DNA of 64,000 nt from Flavobacterium marginilacus (GCF_026870155.1 NZ_CP113975.1:3906001-3970000), one strand, 5' to 3'; numbered from the stretch's first letter, positions 35,401-43,998 are shown. Made by a program: numbers and translations. The notes: generated by a model not told the origin, from the letters alone.

Positions 35401-35475
35401 GTCCCGCTCTTCGTTTCAATCTTGTGGGCTGAACCCCAGCCCACAAGGATTTCCACTTCGATCGGGGCTAAAGAC
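35401..35475 (+). repeat. Composite dispersed repeat, copy A: hairpin module
   Basis: TCCCGCT-TTCG-TTCAAT leads into the stem CTTGTGGGCT (35421-35430), loop GAACCCC, and AGCCCACAAG (35438-35447), then a tail with ATCGGGGCTAAA (35461-35472). Two more copies at 50.3 and 62.6 kb keep the ends and loop but have different, still paired, stems. The palindrome of this copy lies at 35519. Together they fill the gene-free stretch 35362-35682; the last 130 bp before ApbE are plain AT-rich DNA. Confidence 0.85.
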
Positions 35476-35518
35476 AGGCATTTTTGCTTTTTTGGAATTA
35501 ATTGTTATTCAGTATTCG

Positions 35519-35551
35519 AGACCTAACAGGTTTTAAAAACCTGTTAGGTCT
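35519..35551. repeat. Composite dispersed repeat, copy A: 33-nt palindrome
   Basis: AGACCTAACAGGTTTT, one central A, then its exact reverse complement. The same palindrome follows the hairpin module of copies B and C. Confidence 0.92.
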
Positions 35552-35682
35552 AAAATTAGGGGTTCGAAAGAATTGAAAACTTTATTTGACTCATTTTTAC
35601 ACAATATTGTCATGAATGACAAAGTTTAAGGAAAGAAATACTGAAACAGAGCAATCGAATCAAAGCAGAATACAAAATCATT

Positions 35683-36684
35683 ATGAAAAGAAAATACTTT
35701 ACAGCACTATTATCACTGTTTTTTCTAATCCAGACCGTCAACAGCCAAGTCCTCCGCAAGAGAGCCACAATGCTTATGGGCGGGCGTTTTGACATTACAA
35801 TTGTTGCCAAAGATTCATTAACAGCAGAGCAAAGTATTGATGAAGTTATCACCGAAATTTCGAGGATCGAATACCTAATCTCCGACTGGAAACCCAGCAC
35901 TCAAATATCCGAAGTAAACAGAAATGCCGGAATTCAGCCTGTAAAAGTCGATAAAGAAGTTTTTGAACTGACGAAAAGAGCCATTCATTTCTCAGAAATA
36001 ACCAATGGCGGTTTTGATATCAGCTTCGCTGCTATGGACAGAATCTGGAAATTCGACGGATCCATGACCGAAATGCCTTCGGCGGAAGTCATTAAAAAAT
36101 CGGTCGAAAAAGTAGGTTATAAAAACATTATTCTGGACAGTATAAACTCAACCATTTTCCTAAAATTAAAAGGGATGAAAATTGGTTTCGGAGCACTCGG
36201 TGAAGGTTATGCCACCAATAAATGCAAGGAAATGATGCTCGCCAAAGGAATCAAGGCAGGAATTGTAAACGGCACCGGCGATATGAGCACATGGGGAAAA
36301 CAGCCTAACGGAAAACCTTGGAAAATAGGCATTACCAATCCTTTTCATCCGGATGACTTATTAGGTGCTATTCCGCTGACACAAGGTGCGGTTACGACTT
36401 CTGGATCCTACGAAAAATTTGTTGTTTTTAACGGCAAACGCTATTCCCACATCATAAATCCGTCAACTGGTTATCCAGTAACCGGTCTCTGCAGTGTTAC
36501 CGTTGCAGGTCCAAATGCCGAAACCGCCAATGGATTGAGTACTTCCCTTATGATTTTAGGACAAAAGGAAGGTTTACTTTTGCTCAACAAATTCCCCGAT
36601 TACAGCTGTCTGATGATTACTGATGAAGGGAAAGTAGTGAAATCAAAAAACTTCCAAATTAAAAAAATCAAATCTAAACTTTAG
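35683..36684 (+). CDS. apbE: ApbE FAD:protein FMN transferase
   Basis: A 333-residue periplasmic enzyme with a signal peptide (MKRKYFTALLSLFFLIQTVNSQ). It transfers FMN from FAD to Ser/Thr of target proteins with Mg2+. Family motifs: RATMLMGGRFDITIVAKD, ISRIEYLISDWKPSTQISEVN, GFGALGEGYATNKCKEMM, GIVNGTGDMSTWGKQPNGKPWKIGITNP, QGAVTTSGSYEKF and YSHIINPSTGYPV, with the metal-binding Asp/Thr residues in the last blocks. The obvious substrate is the DUF2271 protein two genes upstream. It is separated from the PepSY gene by 321 bp carrying a composite repeat, so it may have its own promoter, which I could not place. Confidence 0.93.
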   Translation: MKRKYFTALLSLFFLIQTVNSQVLRKRATMLMGGRFDITIVAKDSLTAEQSIDEVITEISRIEYLISDWKPSTQISEVNRNAGIQPVKVDKEVFELTKRAIHFSEITNGGFDISFAAMDRIWKFDGSMTEMPSAEVIKKSVEKVGYKNIILDSINSTIFLKLKGMKIGFGALGEGYATNKCKEMMLAKGIKAGIVNGTGDMSTWGKQPNGKPWKIGITNPFHPDDLLGAIPLTQGAVTTSGSYEKFVVFNGKRYSHIINPSTGYPVTGLCSVTVAGPNAETANGLSTSLMILGQKEGLLLLNKFPDYSCLMITDEGKVVKSKNFQIKKIKSKL

Positions 36685-36891
36685 TTTTCTTAAAAAACTA
36701 TCCTTTTTTATAAGCTCCATTCTAAATTTTCCAAAACGAAATAGATTAGCAAACAACGTTACGAAGCAATTCCTACAGCCTTAGAACAATATTTATTAGC
36801 AAATATTTCTTGTATTCATAATTTTTAGAGCAATAAAAAAATCTAAAATAATGATTCACAAATAGTTAAAAACTTATTAAAATATTATTAA

Positions 36892-36906
36892 TATTTAGTC
36901 TAAATA
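36892..36906 (+). promoter_or_regulatory. Perfect 7-1-7 dyad upstream of the TonB receptor, candidate operator
   Basis: TATTTAGTCTAAATA is a perfect inverted repeat around one T and ends 2 nt before the -33 box. It shares TTTAnTCTAAATAA with the dyad at the ankyrin promoter. The TTAG-n-CTAA core is like DtxR/MntR-type boxes and the 7-1-7 form like Fur boxes; the regulator is not known. Confidence 0.55.
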
Positions 36907-36908
36907 AG

Positions 36909-36939
36909 TTGTCACATCTAAATTTAGGTTTTATATTTG
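36909..36939 (+). promoter_or_regulatory. Promoter of the TonB-dependent receptor
   Basis: TTG (36909-36911), 20 nt, then TATATTTG (36932-36939), a full match to the Bacteroidota pattern. The start of transcription should lie near 36946, 27 nt before the ATG. Confidence 0.8.
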
Positions 36940-36972
36940 CATTGTTATTTTTAATTATTCCAAATAAACAAC

Positions 36973-39336
36973 ATGAAATATATTTTCCTCCCCCTAACGC
37001 TCTTAGCATTCTGCCTAAACAGTCAAGCCCAAGACGTTGCAAGTAATTCAAACAGCACAAAAGATAACAGCCTTTACTATTTTGCTTCCGACAGTATAAA
37101 ATCAGTTAATGATACAGTAAAGAAAAAAGGCCAGCAATTAAAAGAAGTTATAGTAACTGGAAATAAACAGCCAAAACCAGTAACCGCTTTACGTTCTGGA
37201 TTAAAACCAATGGATGTACCACAAAGTGTACAAATAATTGATGCTGAAATTATCGAACAGCAGCAGGCTATCCGCTTGAGTGATGTTATCAAAAATGCAA
37301 ATGGAGTATATGTAGGATCTGCCCGAGGCGGTGCCAATGAATCATTATGGTCCAGAGGATACTCAATGGATGCTAACAATATGTTTAAAAACGGGTTCCG
37401 CTATAATGGAGGTTCGATTCCAGATGTAGCTTCTTTGGAAAGAGTAGAATTTCTTAAAGGTGGTTCTGCCTTACTTTTTGGAAATGTTACTCCTGGAGGA
37501 ATACTAAACTTGGTTACCAAAACGCCTAAATTTACCGAAGGAGGTCAATTAAGCATGCAAATGGGAAGCTATGCTTTTTATAAGCCATCTATTGATTTTT
37601 ATGGACCAATAAACAAATCTATAGCTTATAGATTTAATGCCTCTTACGAAAATTCAGAAAGTTTTAGAGATTTTGTAAAAAACGATCGTATTTATCTTAA
37701 CCCATCTTTATTGTTCAAAATTTCAGATAAAACTCAAATTACAGCACAGGGAGATTATTTAAGTGCTGATTGGACTCCTGATTTTGGAACTGGAATTGTA
37801 GATAAACAGATATTAGATATTCCAAAAAATGTTTATTATGGCGCACTTTGGTCAACAGGAAACACAAAATCATCAAGTGCTTCAGTATTTGTAAATCATG
37901 ATTTTAATGACAACTGGAAATTAGGTTTCAACACGTCATATCAATCCTACCGCAGAACACAAAAATCTACAGCACAATTATCTAATTTAGCTTATTCAGA
38001 TATTGATAATGATAACGTTCAAGAAGTGAATTGGAAGCGTGGTTTAACACAAGCAGATGCTGCCGAAAAAATATATGGTAATCAACTGAGTCTGCAGGGA
38101 ACTTTCAATACAGGAAAAATCAAACATCAAATATTTACAGGAGCTGATTATGAATATTCTTCTGCTCCAAGTTATACTTTTGTATTTTACGACGACAAAA
38201 ATATCACCCAGACTACCGAAACTAAGGCCATAAATCTTTTCAATTACGATTACAGCAAAGAAAGTTTAAATGCACCATACGCTACCAGAGCAACCCAGCT
38301 AGCTACTACAGATACACAACGTTTTGGAGCATTTGCTCAGGATTTAATTTCGATTAATAAATATATCAAAGTCTTAGCAGGACTACGCTGGTCTTGGCAA
38401 GAAGCAGAAGTTACAACTACCAAAGAGGTACTGACACCATCAGCAGATAAAAAATCTAACACTATAACTACTCCTTTAGAAGATGCAATCCCTACAACAG
38501 CTGACAAAGTATTAAATAAAGCATTTTCTCCAAAAGCAGGATTAGTAATTCAGCCAAACAAAGATTTATCATTATTTGCTAGTTACTCTAACTCATTTTC
38601 TCCAAATACAGGAACTAATGTTAATTTACAGCCTTTAGATCCATCTATCATAGACCAATACGAAGCTGGTATAAAAACAGATTTCTGGAAAGGCCTTTTG
38701 AGTACAAATGTAACCGTATACCAAATTGAGAACAACAACTTGGCTCAAACCGCCCAATTCCAAGCTGACGGAATTACCGAAAACGTAAACACCAATTTAA
38801 AAGAATTAGTAGGTGCTACAAAAGGAAAAGGAGTTGAAATTGACATTACTGCCAGACCCATTGAAGGTTTAAATATTAATGCTGGATATAGCTTTAATGA
38901 AACTAAAGTATCAAAATCTTCAGGAACAAGTGGCAGCCTTGTTGTGGGAGACGTTCTTGCAAGAACACCAAAGCACACTGCGAACTTAAGTTTTTTCTAT
39001 AAATTACCTAGCGGTGTATTAAAAGGATTATCTTTTGGAGCTATCGGGAACTATATTGGAGACAGAACGGGTGGGTGGAATGATGACTATCAATGGGCAC
39101 TCAACACAAATACTCCTAATCCAAATGACTATACTGTAACAATCAGAGATCGTGATATTCCATTAGAGGGTTATACAACAGTGGATGTTTCTGCAGGATA
39201 TGATTGGAAAAAATTCTCCATCCTTTGTAAATTATCTAATATTACTGATGAATTGAATTATACAGTACACGAAAACTACAGTGTGAACCCAATTGCTCCA
39301 CGTCAAGTAATGGTAAGTTTAAAATACAAATTATAA
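36973..39336 (+). CDS. TonB-dependent siderophore receptor (FhuA/FoxA-like)
   Basis: A 787-residue outer-membrane receptor with a signal peptide (MKYIFLPLTLLAFCLNSQAQ). A TonB-box-like LKEVIVTG leads into the plug (PMDVPQSVQIIDAEIIEQQQAIRLSDVIKNANGVY through LERVEFLKGGSALLFGNVTPGGILNLVTK). A 22-strand barrel follows, ending with the usual aromatic/hydrophobic C-terminus (QVMVSLKYKL). The PQSVQIID and GGILNLVTK motifs are typical of ferric hydroxamate-type receptors. It lacks the N-terminal carboxypeptidase-like domain of SusC proteins. It probably takes up a siderophore made by others, since no siderophore synthesis genes are nearby. The own promoter and dyad suggest iron control. Confidence 0.92.
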   Translation: MKYIFLPLTLLAFCLNSQAQDVASNSNSTKDNSLYYFASDSIKSVNDTVKKKGQQLKEVIVTGNKQPKPVTALRSGLKPMDVPQSVQIIDAEIIEQQQAIRLSDVIKNANGVYVGSARGGANESLWSRGYSMDANNMFKNGFRYNGGSIPDVASLERVEFLKGGSALLFGNVTPGGILNLVTKTPKFTEGGQLSMQMGSYAFYKPSIDFYGPINKSIAYRFNASYENSESFRDFVKNDRIYLNPSLLFKISDKTQITAQGDYLSADWTPDFGTGIVDKQILDIPKNVYYGALWSTGNTKSSSASVFVNHDFNDNWKLGFNTSYQSYRRTQKSTAQLSNLAYSDIDNDNVQEVNWKRGLTQADAAEKIYGNQLSLQGTFNTGKIKHQIFTGADYEYSSAPSYTFVFYDDKNITQTTETKAINLFNYDYSKESLNAPYATRATQLATTDTQRFGAFAQDLISINKYIKVLAGLRWSWQEAEVTTTKEVLTPSADKKSNTITTPLEDAIPTTADKVLNKAFSPKAGLVIQPNKDLSLFASYSNSFSPNTGTNVNLQPLDPSIIDQYEAGIKTDFWKGLLSTNVTVYQIENNNLAQTAQFQADGITENVNTNLKELVGATKGKGVEIDITARPIEGLNINAGYSFNETKVSKSSGTSGSLVVGDVLARTPKHTANLSFFYKLPSGVLKGLSFGAIGNYIGDRTGGWNDDYQWALNTNTPNPNDYTVTIRDRDIPLEGYTTVDVSAGYDWKKFSILCKLSNITDELNYTVHENYSVNPIAPRQVMVSLKYKL

Positions 39337-39485
39337 ATACTGTTAGTTAAGCTTTTTATTTTTTTTCAAAAACTTTTTCTGTTCCTTTCATCATTTTGAA
39401 ATACAGAAAAAGTTTTTGTTTTTAAGAATAAGAACTACTTTTACAGGATTCATTTTAAATTTAACTAACAAACCCCAAAATAAAT

Positions 39486-39911
39486 ATGCCATCTCCAGTT
39501 TCAGAATGTCTGTATTGCCAAAACAATGACACTTTAAACCAATTAATGATTAAAATAGGCGATTTAAAAGTATCACAGCTTTTCCTTTTCAAAGAACAAT
39601 CGTATTCTGGACGATGTAACGTAGTTTATAAAGATCATGGTGTAGAACTTTACGAGTTAAGCGACGAACAGCGCAATTTATTCTTTGAAGATGTTGCCAA
39701 TGTTGGAAGAGCAATTGCCAAAGCTTTTAATCCAGACAAAGTTAATTATGGCGCCTATAGCGACACTTTATCACACCTGCACGTTCACATCGTACCAAAA
39801 TACAAAGAAGGTTACGGCTTTGGAACGGTATTCGAAATGAACCCGCAGAAAACGTATTTAACCGATGCCGAATATACCGAGGTAATCGAAAAAATTAAAG
39901 CGAATTTGTAA
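39486..39911 (+). CDS. HIT-family nucleotide-binding hydrolase
   Basis: A 141-residue histidine-triad protein. The catalytic motif is HLHVHIVPK (HLHVH at 97-101), preceded by a Zn-type start CLYCQ (residues 8-11) as in the Hint branch. It probably hydrolyses AMP-linked phosphoramidates or dinucleotides such as ApnA in the cytoplasm. It is a single gene between the receptor and the toxin-antitoxin pair. A terminator follows at 39920. Confidence 0.88.
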   Translation: MPSPVSECLYCQNNDTLNQLMIKIGDLKVSQLFLFKEQSYSGRCNVVYKDHGVELYELSDEQRNLFFEDVANVGRAIAKAFNPDKVNYGAYSDTLSHLHVHIVPKYKEGYGFGTVFEMNPQKTYLTDAEYTEVIEKIKANL

Positions 39912-39919
39912 AACATAAA

Positions 39920-39960
39920 AAATCCCAATTCTGAAATAGTATCAGAATTGGGATTTTCTT
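39920..39960 (+). terminator. Terminator of the HIT gene (AAATCCCAA family)
   Basis: 16-bp perfect stem AAAATCCCAATTCTGA (39920-39935) / TCAGAATTGGGATTTT (39943-39958), 8 nt after the stop. Confidence 0.92.
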
Positions 39961-39976
39961 TTAAAGTGGAAAAAGT

Positions 39977-40014
39977 TTTGTCCAAAATCTGGACAAATTT
40001 TTTTTGTATCTTTG
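39977..40014 (+). promoter_or_regulatory. Toxin-antitoxin promoter with operator dyad
   Basis: A perfect 8-5-8 dyad, TTTGTCCA (39977-39984) / TGGACAAA (39990-39997), lies just upstream of the -7 box TATCTTTG (40007-40014). Its place, between the -33 and -7 regions, is where an antitoxin repressor would bind. TTG at 39978-39980 is 26 nt from the -7 box. Confidence 0.6.
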
Positions 40015-40035
40015 TAATTATCAAAAAATAAAACC

Positions 40036-40257
40036 ATGACAACCATAACCATTAATGAGCGTACAAAGGCAGGCAAAGCATTGCTTGAACTGGCAAAATT
40101 ATTATCGCTTACAAATAAAGGTGTGGAAATAAATGAGGAAAGCACATACGCCCCTGAATTTGTTGAAAAAATAATGAAGGCCGAAAAAAACATAAAAGAG
40201 GGAAAAACCAAAACTATTGATCCGAATGATGTATGGGGAAGTTTAGGATTGAAATAA
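40036..40257 (+). CDS. Antitoxin of a YoeB-type module (DUF2683-like)
   Basis: A 73-residue protein. The N-terminal 30 residues (MTTITINERTKAGKALLELAKLL) look like the DNA-binding part of small ribbon-helix-helix or Phd-like antitoxins, and the C-terminal part (PEFVEKIMKAEKNIKEGKTKTIDPNDVWGSLGLK) resembles the DUF2683 region that wraps the toxin. It should neutralise the YoeB-type toxin and repress its own promoter through the dyad at 39977. Its last 25 nt overlap the toxin gene, so translation is coupled. Confidence 0.8.
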   Translation: MTTITINERTKAGKALLELAKLLSLTNKGVEINEESTYAPEFVEKIMKAEKNIKEGKTKTIDPNDVWGSLGLK

Positions 40258-40514
40258 CCCAAGAAGCCGAAAAAGATTTGGCTAAACATTTTAAATCCGG
40301 CAATAAATCAAACATAAACACTATTCGAAAAATAATACTTGAACTTGAGAACACACCCTATCAAGGAATTGGTAAACCCGAAAAACTAAAACATCAATTT
40401 AGTGGTTATTGGTCAAGAAGAATAAATCAAAAAGACCGATTGGTTTATAAAGTTGATGAAGATATCGTCACAGTTTATGTAGTTTCAGCAATGGGACATT
40501 ACTCCTACAAATAA
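40233..40514 (+). CDS. yoeB: YoeB/Txe-type ribosome-dependent mRNA interferase toxin
   Basis: A 93-residue RelE-fold toxin that cleaves mRNA in the ribosomal A site when its antitoxin is lost. The residues equivalent to the catalytic set of Escherichia coli YoeB are present: Glu50 (GKPEKLK), Arg69 (QKDRLVYKV) and the terminal His89-Tyr90 (SAMGHYSYK). The WSRRINQ block is also typical. The ATG at 40233 lies within the antitoxin gene, 25 nt before its stop. It is followed by a terminator, so the pair forms a complete transcription unit. Confidence 0.9.
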   Translation: MGKFRIEITQEAEKDLAKHFKSGNKSNINTIRKIILELENTPYQGIGKPEKLKHQFSGYWSRRINQKDRLVYKVDEDIVTVYVVSAMGHYSYK

Positions 40515-40555
40515 AAAATCCCAATTCCGAAAAATTTCAGAATTGGGATTTTTTT
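40513..40555 (+). terminator. Terminator between the toxin gene and the convergent gene (AAATCCCAA family)
   Basis: Perfect 15-bp stem AAAAAATCCCAATTC (40513-40527) / GAATTGGGATTTTTT (40540-40554). A- and T-tracts on both sides make it suitable for both strands. Confidence 0.9.
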
Positions 40556-42836
40556 ACCTTCTGGATTTAAAATAGTCTGCTAGATTTTCACAACCCGACA
40601 AATCACCACTATATTCCGGAAATTGTGTGGCAACCCTTTTTGAATCACTATATACATTCTCTTCTGCATAATCCATCATCCTCAGACAAAGCGCTTTGAA
40701 TTTTGCTGTTTTGGCATTTTGAAAAGCTAATTTGTAATAGGCTACTGCCTTGAGTTTATTTCGGTATTCTATTTCGTCTATATAGGACTCATTTTCATAG
40801 TTTTGGTCAAAATAAGAAGTACTGCTGGAATAACGGCGCATCATCCATGAATTACCATAATCTGACATATTGTAATAACAGTTTGCCAAAAGAAAATAGT
40901 AATAATCTCTATTTTTGATTTTCGGATTATTGGCTAGATTGGTGTATTTTATCAAATGTTCAGTGATGGAAAGTTTGGTAACCAAAAACCTTTCTTTATG
41001 TTCAATAAAGTTTTCGGTATGTTTAAAATCATAAAACGGATTCTGGTCAAAAGTATAATCGTCGCCATAATTCCCTCTTTCCCAAGCATTATAATTGTCT
41101 TCCCAGTATCTTTCATCTATCGATTTAAAAGTAATTAAAGCATTACTCAATTGATTTTCCCGAATGTATTTTGTTCCCAATAAATCCTTCAAATAATCAT
41201 TATCTTTTAGCAATTTGGCATAAATCGCTTTTTCGAATTGACTTAAATTTCCTACTTTCAGTTTATTGACAATAATCTGCAGATACTTGGCCGAATACAC
41301 AAAATCCAAATAGTCGAAATAAGTATAAAACACTTCCAAATTCCCCGAGGTTTGAATGCGGTTGCCTTGCCATTCAACATCGCTAATATCATAACCATTA
41401 TCAAAATTTGATTCCAATAAAGAAATTAAAGCAATTCCATCAGTAATATTTCCTTTAAATTCCAATTCTCTTCCCAAAGCAAAAATAAAACGCACGTCTT
41501 TTTTGTATTTCAAAATCACATTTTGGATCTCAGGCTTGATAATTGCTTTCCCATTTTCTTGATTCGCCGTAATACAAATTGCTTTTATTTTTTCAATCTC
41601 TTCTAAAGACTTATCGTTTTTAAACTTTTTTTCAAATGAAGCTATTTGTTGTAAACAATCATCATATTTTCGGGTCATAAACAGCAGATTAATTTGAGAA
41701 GCTTCCCAAACCAAAGGGTTTTGTATCGCTTTCAAATCAATTGATACTACAAAATCCAAAACTTCCAGAGCATAGAATCGGTCTTTTTCAGAACGGTCTC
41801 TTAATATTTCAGTAGTAATTTTATCATTATCTTCACTCCAATAATCAAATTGCGTTGAAGGCAAATAATTGGAATAATAAGGTGTATAAACCCAATCTTC
41901 AATTTTATTTATCTCGCGCAAAAGCAAAAAACCAAGAATCTCTGATTTTGGATTATTTTTATAAATTTCTTTTAGATAATCTAGATTTTTATCTACTTTT
42001 TGAACAGAAGCATACGCATAAACATTAGCAATTTCCTCTTTGCTTCTGGCATGTTTTAAAGCTTCTGAAATTTTAAATCCATCGTGAAAATAATAATAAC
42101 TAGCGTATGTTTTTTCAGGGCAGTCAGCCATTAAGTTAGCTGTATTCAGCATAGATTCACCACCTGATTTTGTAAAATTATAGAAAAACAAACTCCAATA
42201 ATATAGATAATCTTTTTTGTTTCCATTGAAATTATCCTCAAAAACAGTTTTTATAACATCCGTTTTTCCAGCATAATAAGCCAATCGAGTTGCCAAAAAA
42301 GCATATTTGCGTTTAAAATAGGGATTGTGTTCTTGTTGTGTAATTCTAACTAATTTATCCAGGAAATCACCTCTCTTATTTGTGTTCACAGCCTCATTTC
42401 TTTCCCAAACATCCTGTTCGAAAAAACCATTAATGATTTCACAGTTCTTTGCTGTTTTCAAATAGGCAATCGCATCTTGTTTATTGTTTTTATAAAGATA
42501 TTGGATAAAATCATTATTGGATTTGGGGTTAATATCAGTCAGCGTCAAATTGTTATTAAAATCTTCAATAGATTCAATACTAACCTTTCTATTGGCAAAA
42601 TTATACCAATCCAAAATATTGGCTTCCACACTAGTTTTGTAACTATTTGGATTTAGATCATAATCAAATCCCCATAAATTGGCATTATAGTAAAATGCCA
42701 TATAGTGTGAATATTTGAAATATTCGGGTCTTAATAAACAATACCGAATATCCTCACCATAAGGCGAATAACCACATGCGATTCCCTTGTAAAAACTACT
42801 TACTAAAAGAACTATAAAAACTAGAAATCTCTTCAT
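40554..42836 (-). CDS. Secreted helical-repeat protein of unknown function
   Basis: A 760-residue protein with a signal peptide (MKRFLVFIVLLVSSFYKGIACG) and the unusual mature start CGYSPYGEDIRYCLLRPEYFKY. The body is strongly helical with repeated Tyr/Leu/Ala patterns (for example KNRDYYYFLLANCYYNMSDYGNSW), like TPR or HAT repeats. I recognise no enzyme motif. The chosen ATG overlaps the end of the upstream lipoprotein gene by 41 nt, so the two are translationally coupled and probably work together at the cell envelope. A start at 42863 would remove the signal peptide from the N-terminus and is less likely. Confidence 0.75.
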   Translation of the reverse strand: MKRFLVFIVLLVSSFYKGIACGYSPYGEDIRYCLLRPEYFKYSHYMAFYYNANLWGFDYDLNPNSYKTSVEANILDWYNFANRKVSIESIEDFNNNLTLTDINPKSNNDFIQYLYKNNKQDAIAYLKTAKNCEIINGFFEQDVWERNEAVNTNKRGDFLDKLVRITQQEHNPYFKRKYAFLATRLAYYAGKTDVIKTVFEDNFNGNKKDYLYYWSLFFYNFTKSGGESMLNTANLMADCPEKTYASYYYFHDGFKISEALKHARSKEEIANVYAYASVQKVDKNLDYLKEIYKNNPKSEILGFLLLREINKIEDWVYTPYYSNYLPSTQFDYWSEDNDKITTEILRDRSEKDRFYALEVLDFVVSIDLKAIQNPLVWEASQINLLFMTRKYDDCLQQIASFEKKFKNDKSLEEIEKIKAICITANQENGKAIIKPEIQNVILKYKKDVRFIFALGRELEFKGNITDGIALISLLESNFDNGYDISDVEWQGNRIQTSGNLEVFYTYFDYLDFVYSAKYLQIIVNKLKVGNLSQFEKAIYAKLLKDNDYLKDLLGTKYIRENQLSNALITFKSIDERYWEDNYNAWERGNYGDDYTFDQNPFYDFKHTENFIEHKERFLVTKLSITEHLIKYTNLANNPKIKNRDYYYFLLANCYYNMSDYGNSWMMRRYSSSTSYFDQNYENESYIDEIEYRNKLKAVAYYKLAFQNAKTAKFKALCLRMMDYAEENVYSDSKRVATQFPEYSGDLSGCENLADYFKSRR

Positions 42837-43842
42837 TACTGTATTTTTTAAAAGTGCTGTCATCTAAATGGAATAAAGAAATAGTTGCATTGGAATCTAA
42901 TTCTACATTCTTTTTTATTATCGAAATTGCCTTACTGATTGTTTCTGCACTCACTTCTTCGCATTTTATTTGGTCTCCTTTTTTGAAAAAAGTATCATAC
43001 TGATAAGTGCTGTCTTTTGTCACCTCGTACCACAATGGCTTGACTGGTTTTGTAAATCCGGCAATATCTGACGAATTCATATTTAACAATCCCGAAAAAC
43101 GATTGTTTTCATACCATTGGGTCCAGTAAAATACAGGTAGTGCCACATCTAAATGCATAGGATAACTGCGTCTTTCATCCAAATAGGATTCCAATTCGGC
43201 AATGTCCAAAATAGAGTTTTTATCTTTTTGGGACAAAGGCTTTATAAGATTATAACACATCAGCATCGCTTTGTCCACAGGCGGAACTCCCATAATATCT
43301 GGATATTTATAAGGATAAAGGCGAAGAGTACAGCTGATTTCCTTATTGGATAATTCTTTTATTTTTTTCAGCAAATAGAAATACTTCTCTTTGGTCGATT
43401 TAGTCCAATCGCAGTCAATCTGAATTTCCGAATACTCAAAAATGTTTTTATCACTGTAATCTTTATGATATCTGTCAATCAGAAAAACAATATTATCTGC
43501 TAATTTGTCCAGCGATTTTTCAGTATTGTATTGAAAGATTTCGTTTTTAATAAAAACTGCAGGTACAATAGTTAACGAATCTAACTTGCGAAATTCATAC
43601 TCTCTTGGCCTATTTTTTTCATACGGAAAATTGCCCATCGTTTCATTATAATCTACTTCAAAAAATTTGACATAGACTTTTTTGACCTGCAATTTGTTAA
43701 TTTTCTCAATGGATTCATCATCAAAAGAAGTATTGCTTTTCCAGTAATAAAAAGCTCTTTCAACATTTTCTACTTTATTTTCTTTTTTGGAACAAGACAA
43801 AAACAAAACAGAAACAAAGGCAAACAAAACAATTTTTCTCAT
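42796..43842 (-). CDS. Lipoprotein with TIM-barrel-like domain (DUF3142-like)
   Basis: A 348-residue lipoprotein: the signal sequence MRKIVLFAFVSVLFLSCSKK has a lipobox with Cys17. The mature part reads ERAFYYWKSNTSFD, KKVYVKFFEVDYN, EIQIDCDWTKSTKEKYFYLLKKIK, CTLRLYPYK, GVPPVDKAMLMCYNL and DVALPVFYWTQWYENN. The order of alternating strands and helices, with acidic residues at strand ends, fits a glycoside-hydrolase-like TIM barrel of the DUF3142 kind. Activity on a polysaccharide is only a suggestion. The gene overlaps the start of the downstream secreted-protein gene. Confidence 0.7.
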   Translation of the reverse strand: MRKIVLFAFVSVLFLSCSKKENKVENVERAFYYWKSNTSFDDESIEKINKLQVKKVYVKFFEVDYNETMGNFPYEKNRPREYEFRKLDSLTIVPAVFIKNEIFQYNTEKSLDKLADNIVFLIDRYHKDYSDKNIFEYSEIQIDCDWTKSTKEKYFYLLKKIKELSNKEISCTLRLYPYKYPDIMGVPPVDKAMLMCYNLIKPLSQKDKNSILDIAELESYLDERRSYPMHLDVALPVFYWTQWYENNRFSGLLNMNSSDIAGFTKPVKPLWYEVTKDSTYQYDTFFKKGDQIKCEEVSAETISKAISIIKKNVELDSNATISLFHLDDSTFKKYSNEEISSFYSSFSK

Positions 43843-43934
43843 AGAAATAGGGATTTTATCAAAGTGTAAAAATCGTACTAAAATTATATAATTTCAAAAC
43901 ACTAAATCAAGAAATAAAACCATTTTTTTGACTG

Positions 43935-43978
43935 AAAACAAAAAATCCCAATTCTGAAACAGTATCAGAATTGGGATT
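43935..43978 (-). terminator. Terminator of valS (AAATCCCAA family)
   Basis: 14-bp stem AATCCCAATTCTGA (43944-43957) / TCAGAATTGGGATT (43965-43978). On the minus strand it runs into TTTTTTGTTTT, 20 nt after the valS stop. Confidence 0.9.
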
Positions 43979-43998
43979 CATTTTTTAAGATAATTTAC

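Noticed and set aside
29764..39336. A siderophore biosynthesis locus
   Set aside because: There are no NRPS, IucA/IucC-like or hydroxylase genes; only uptake and redox proteins are present.
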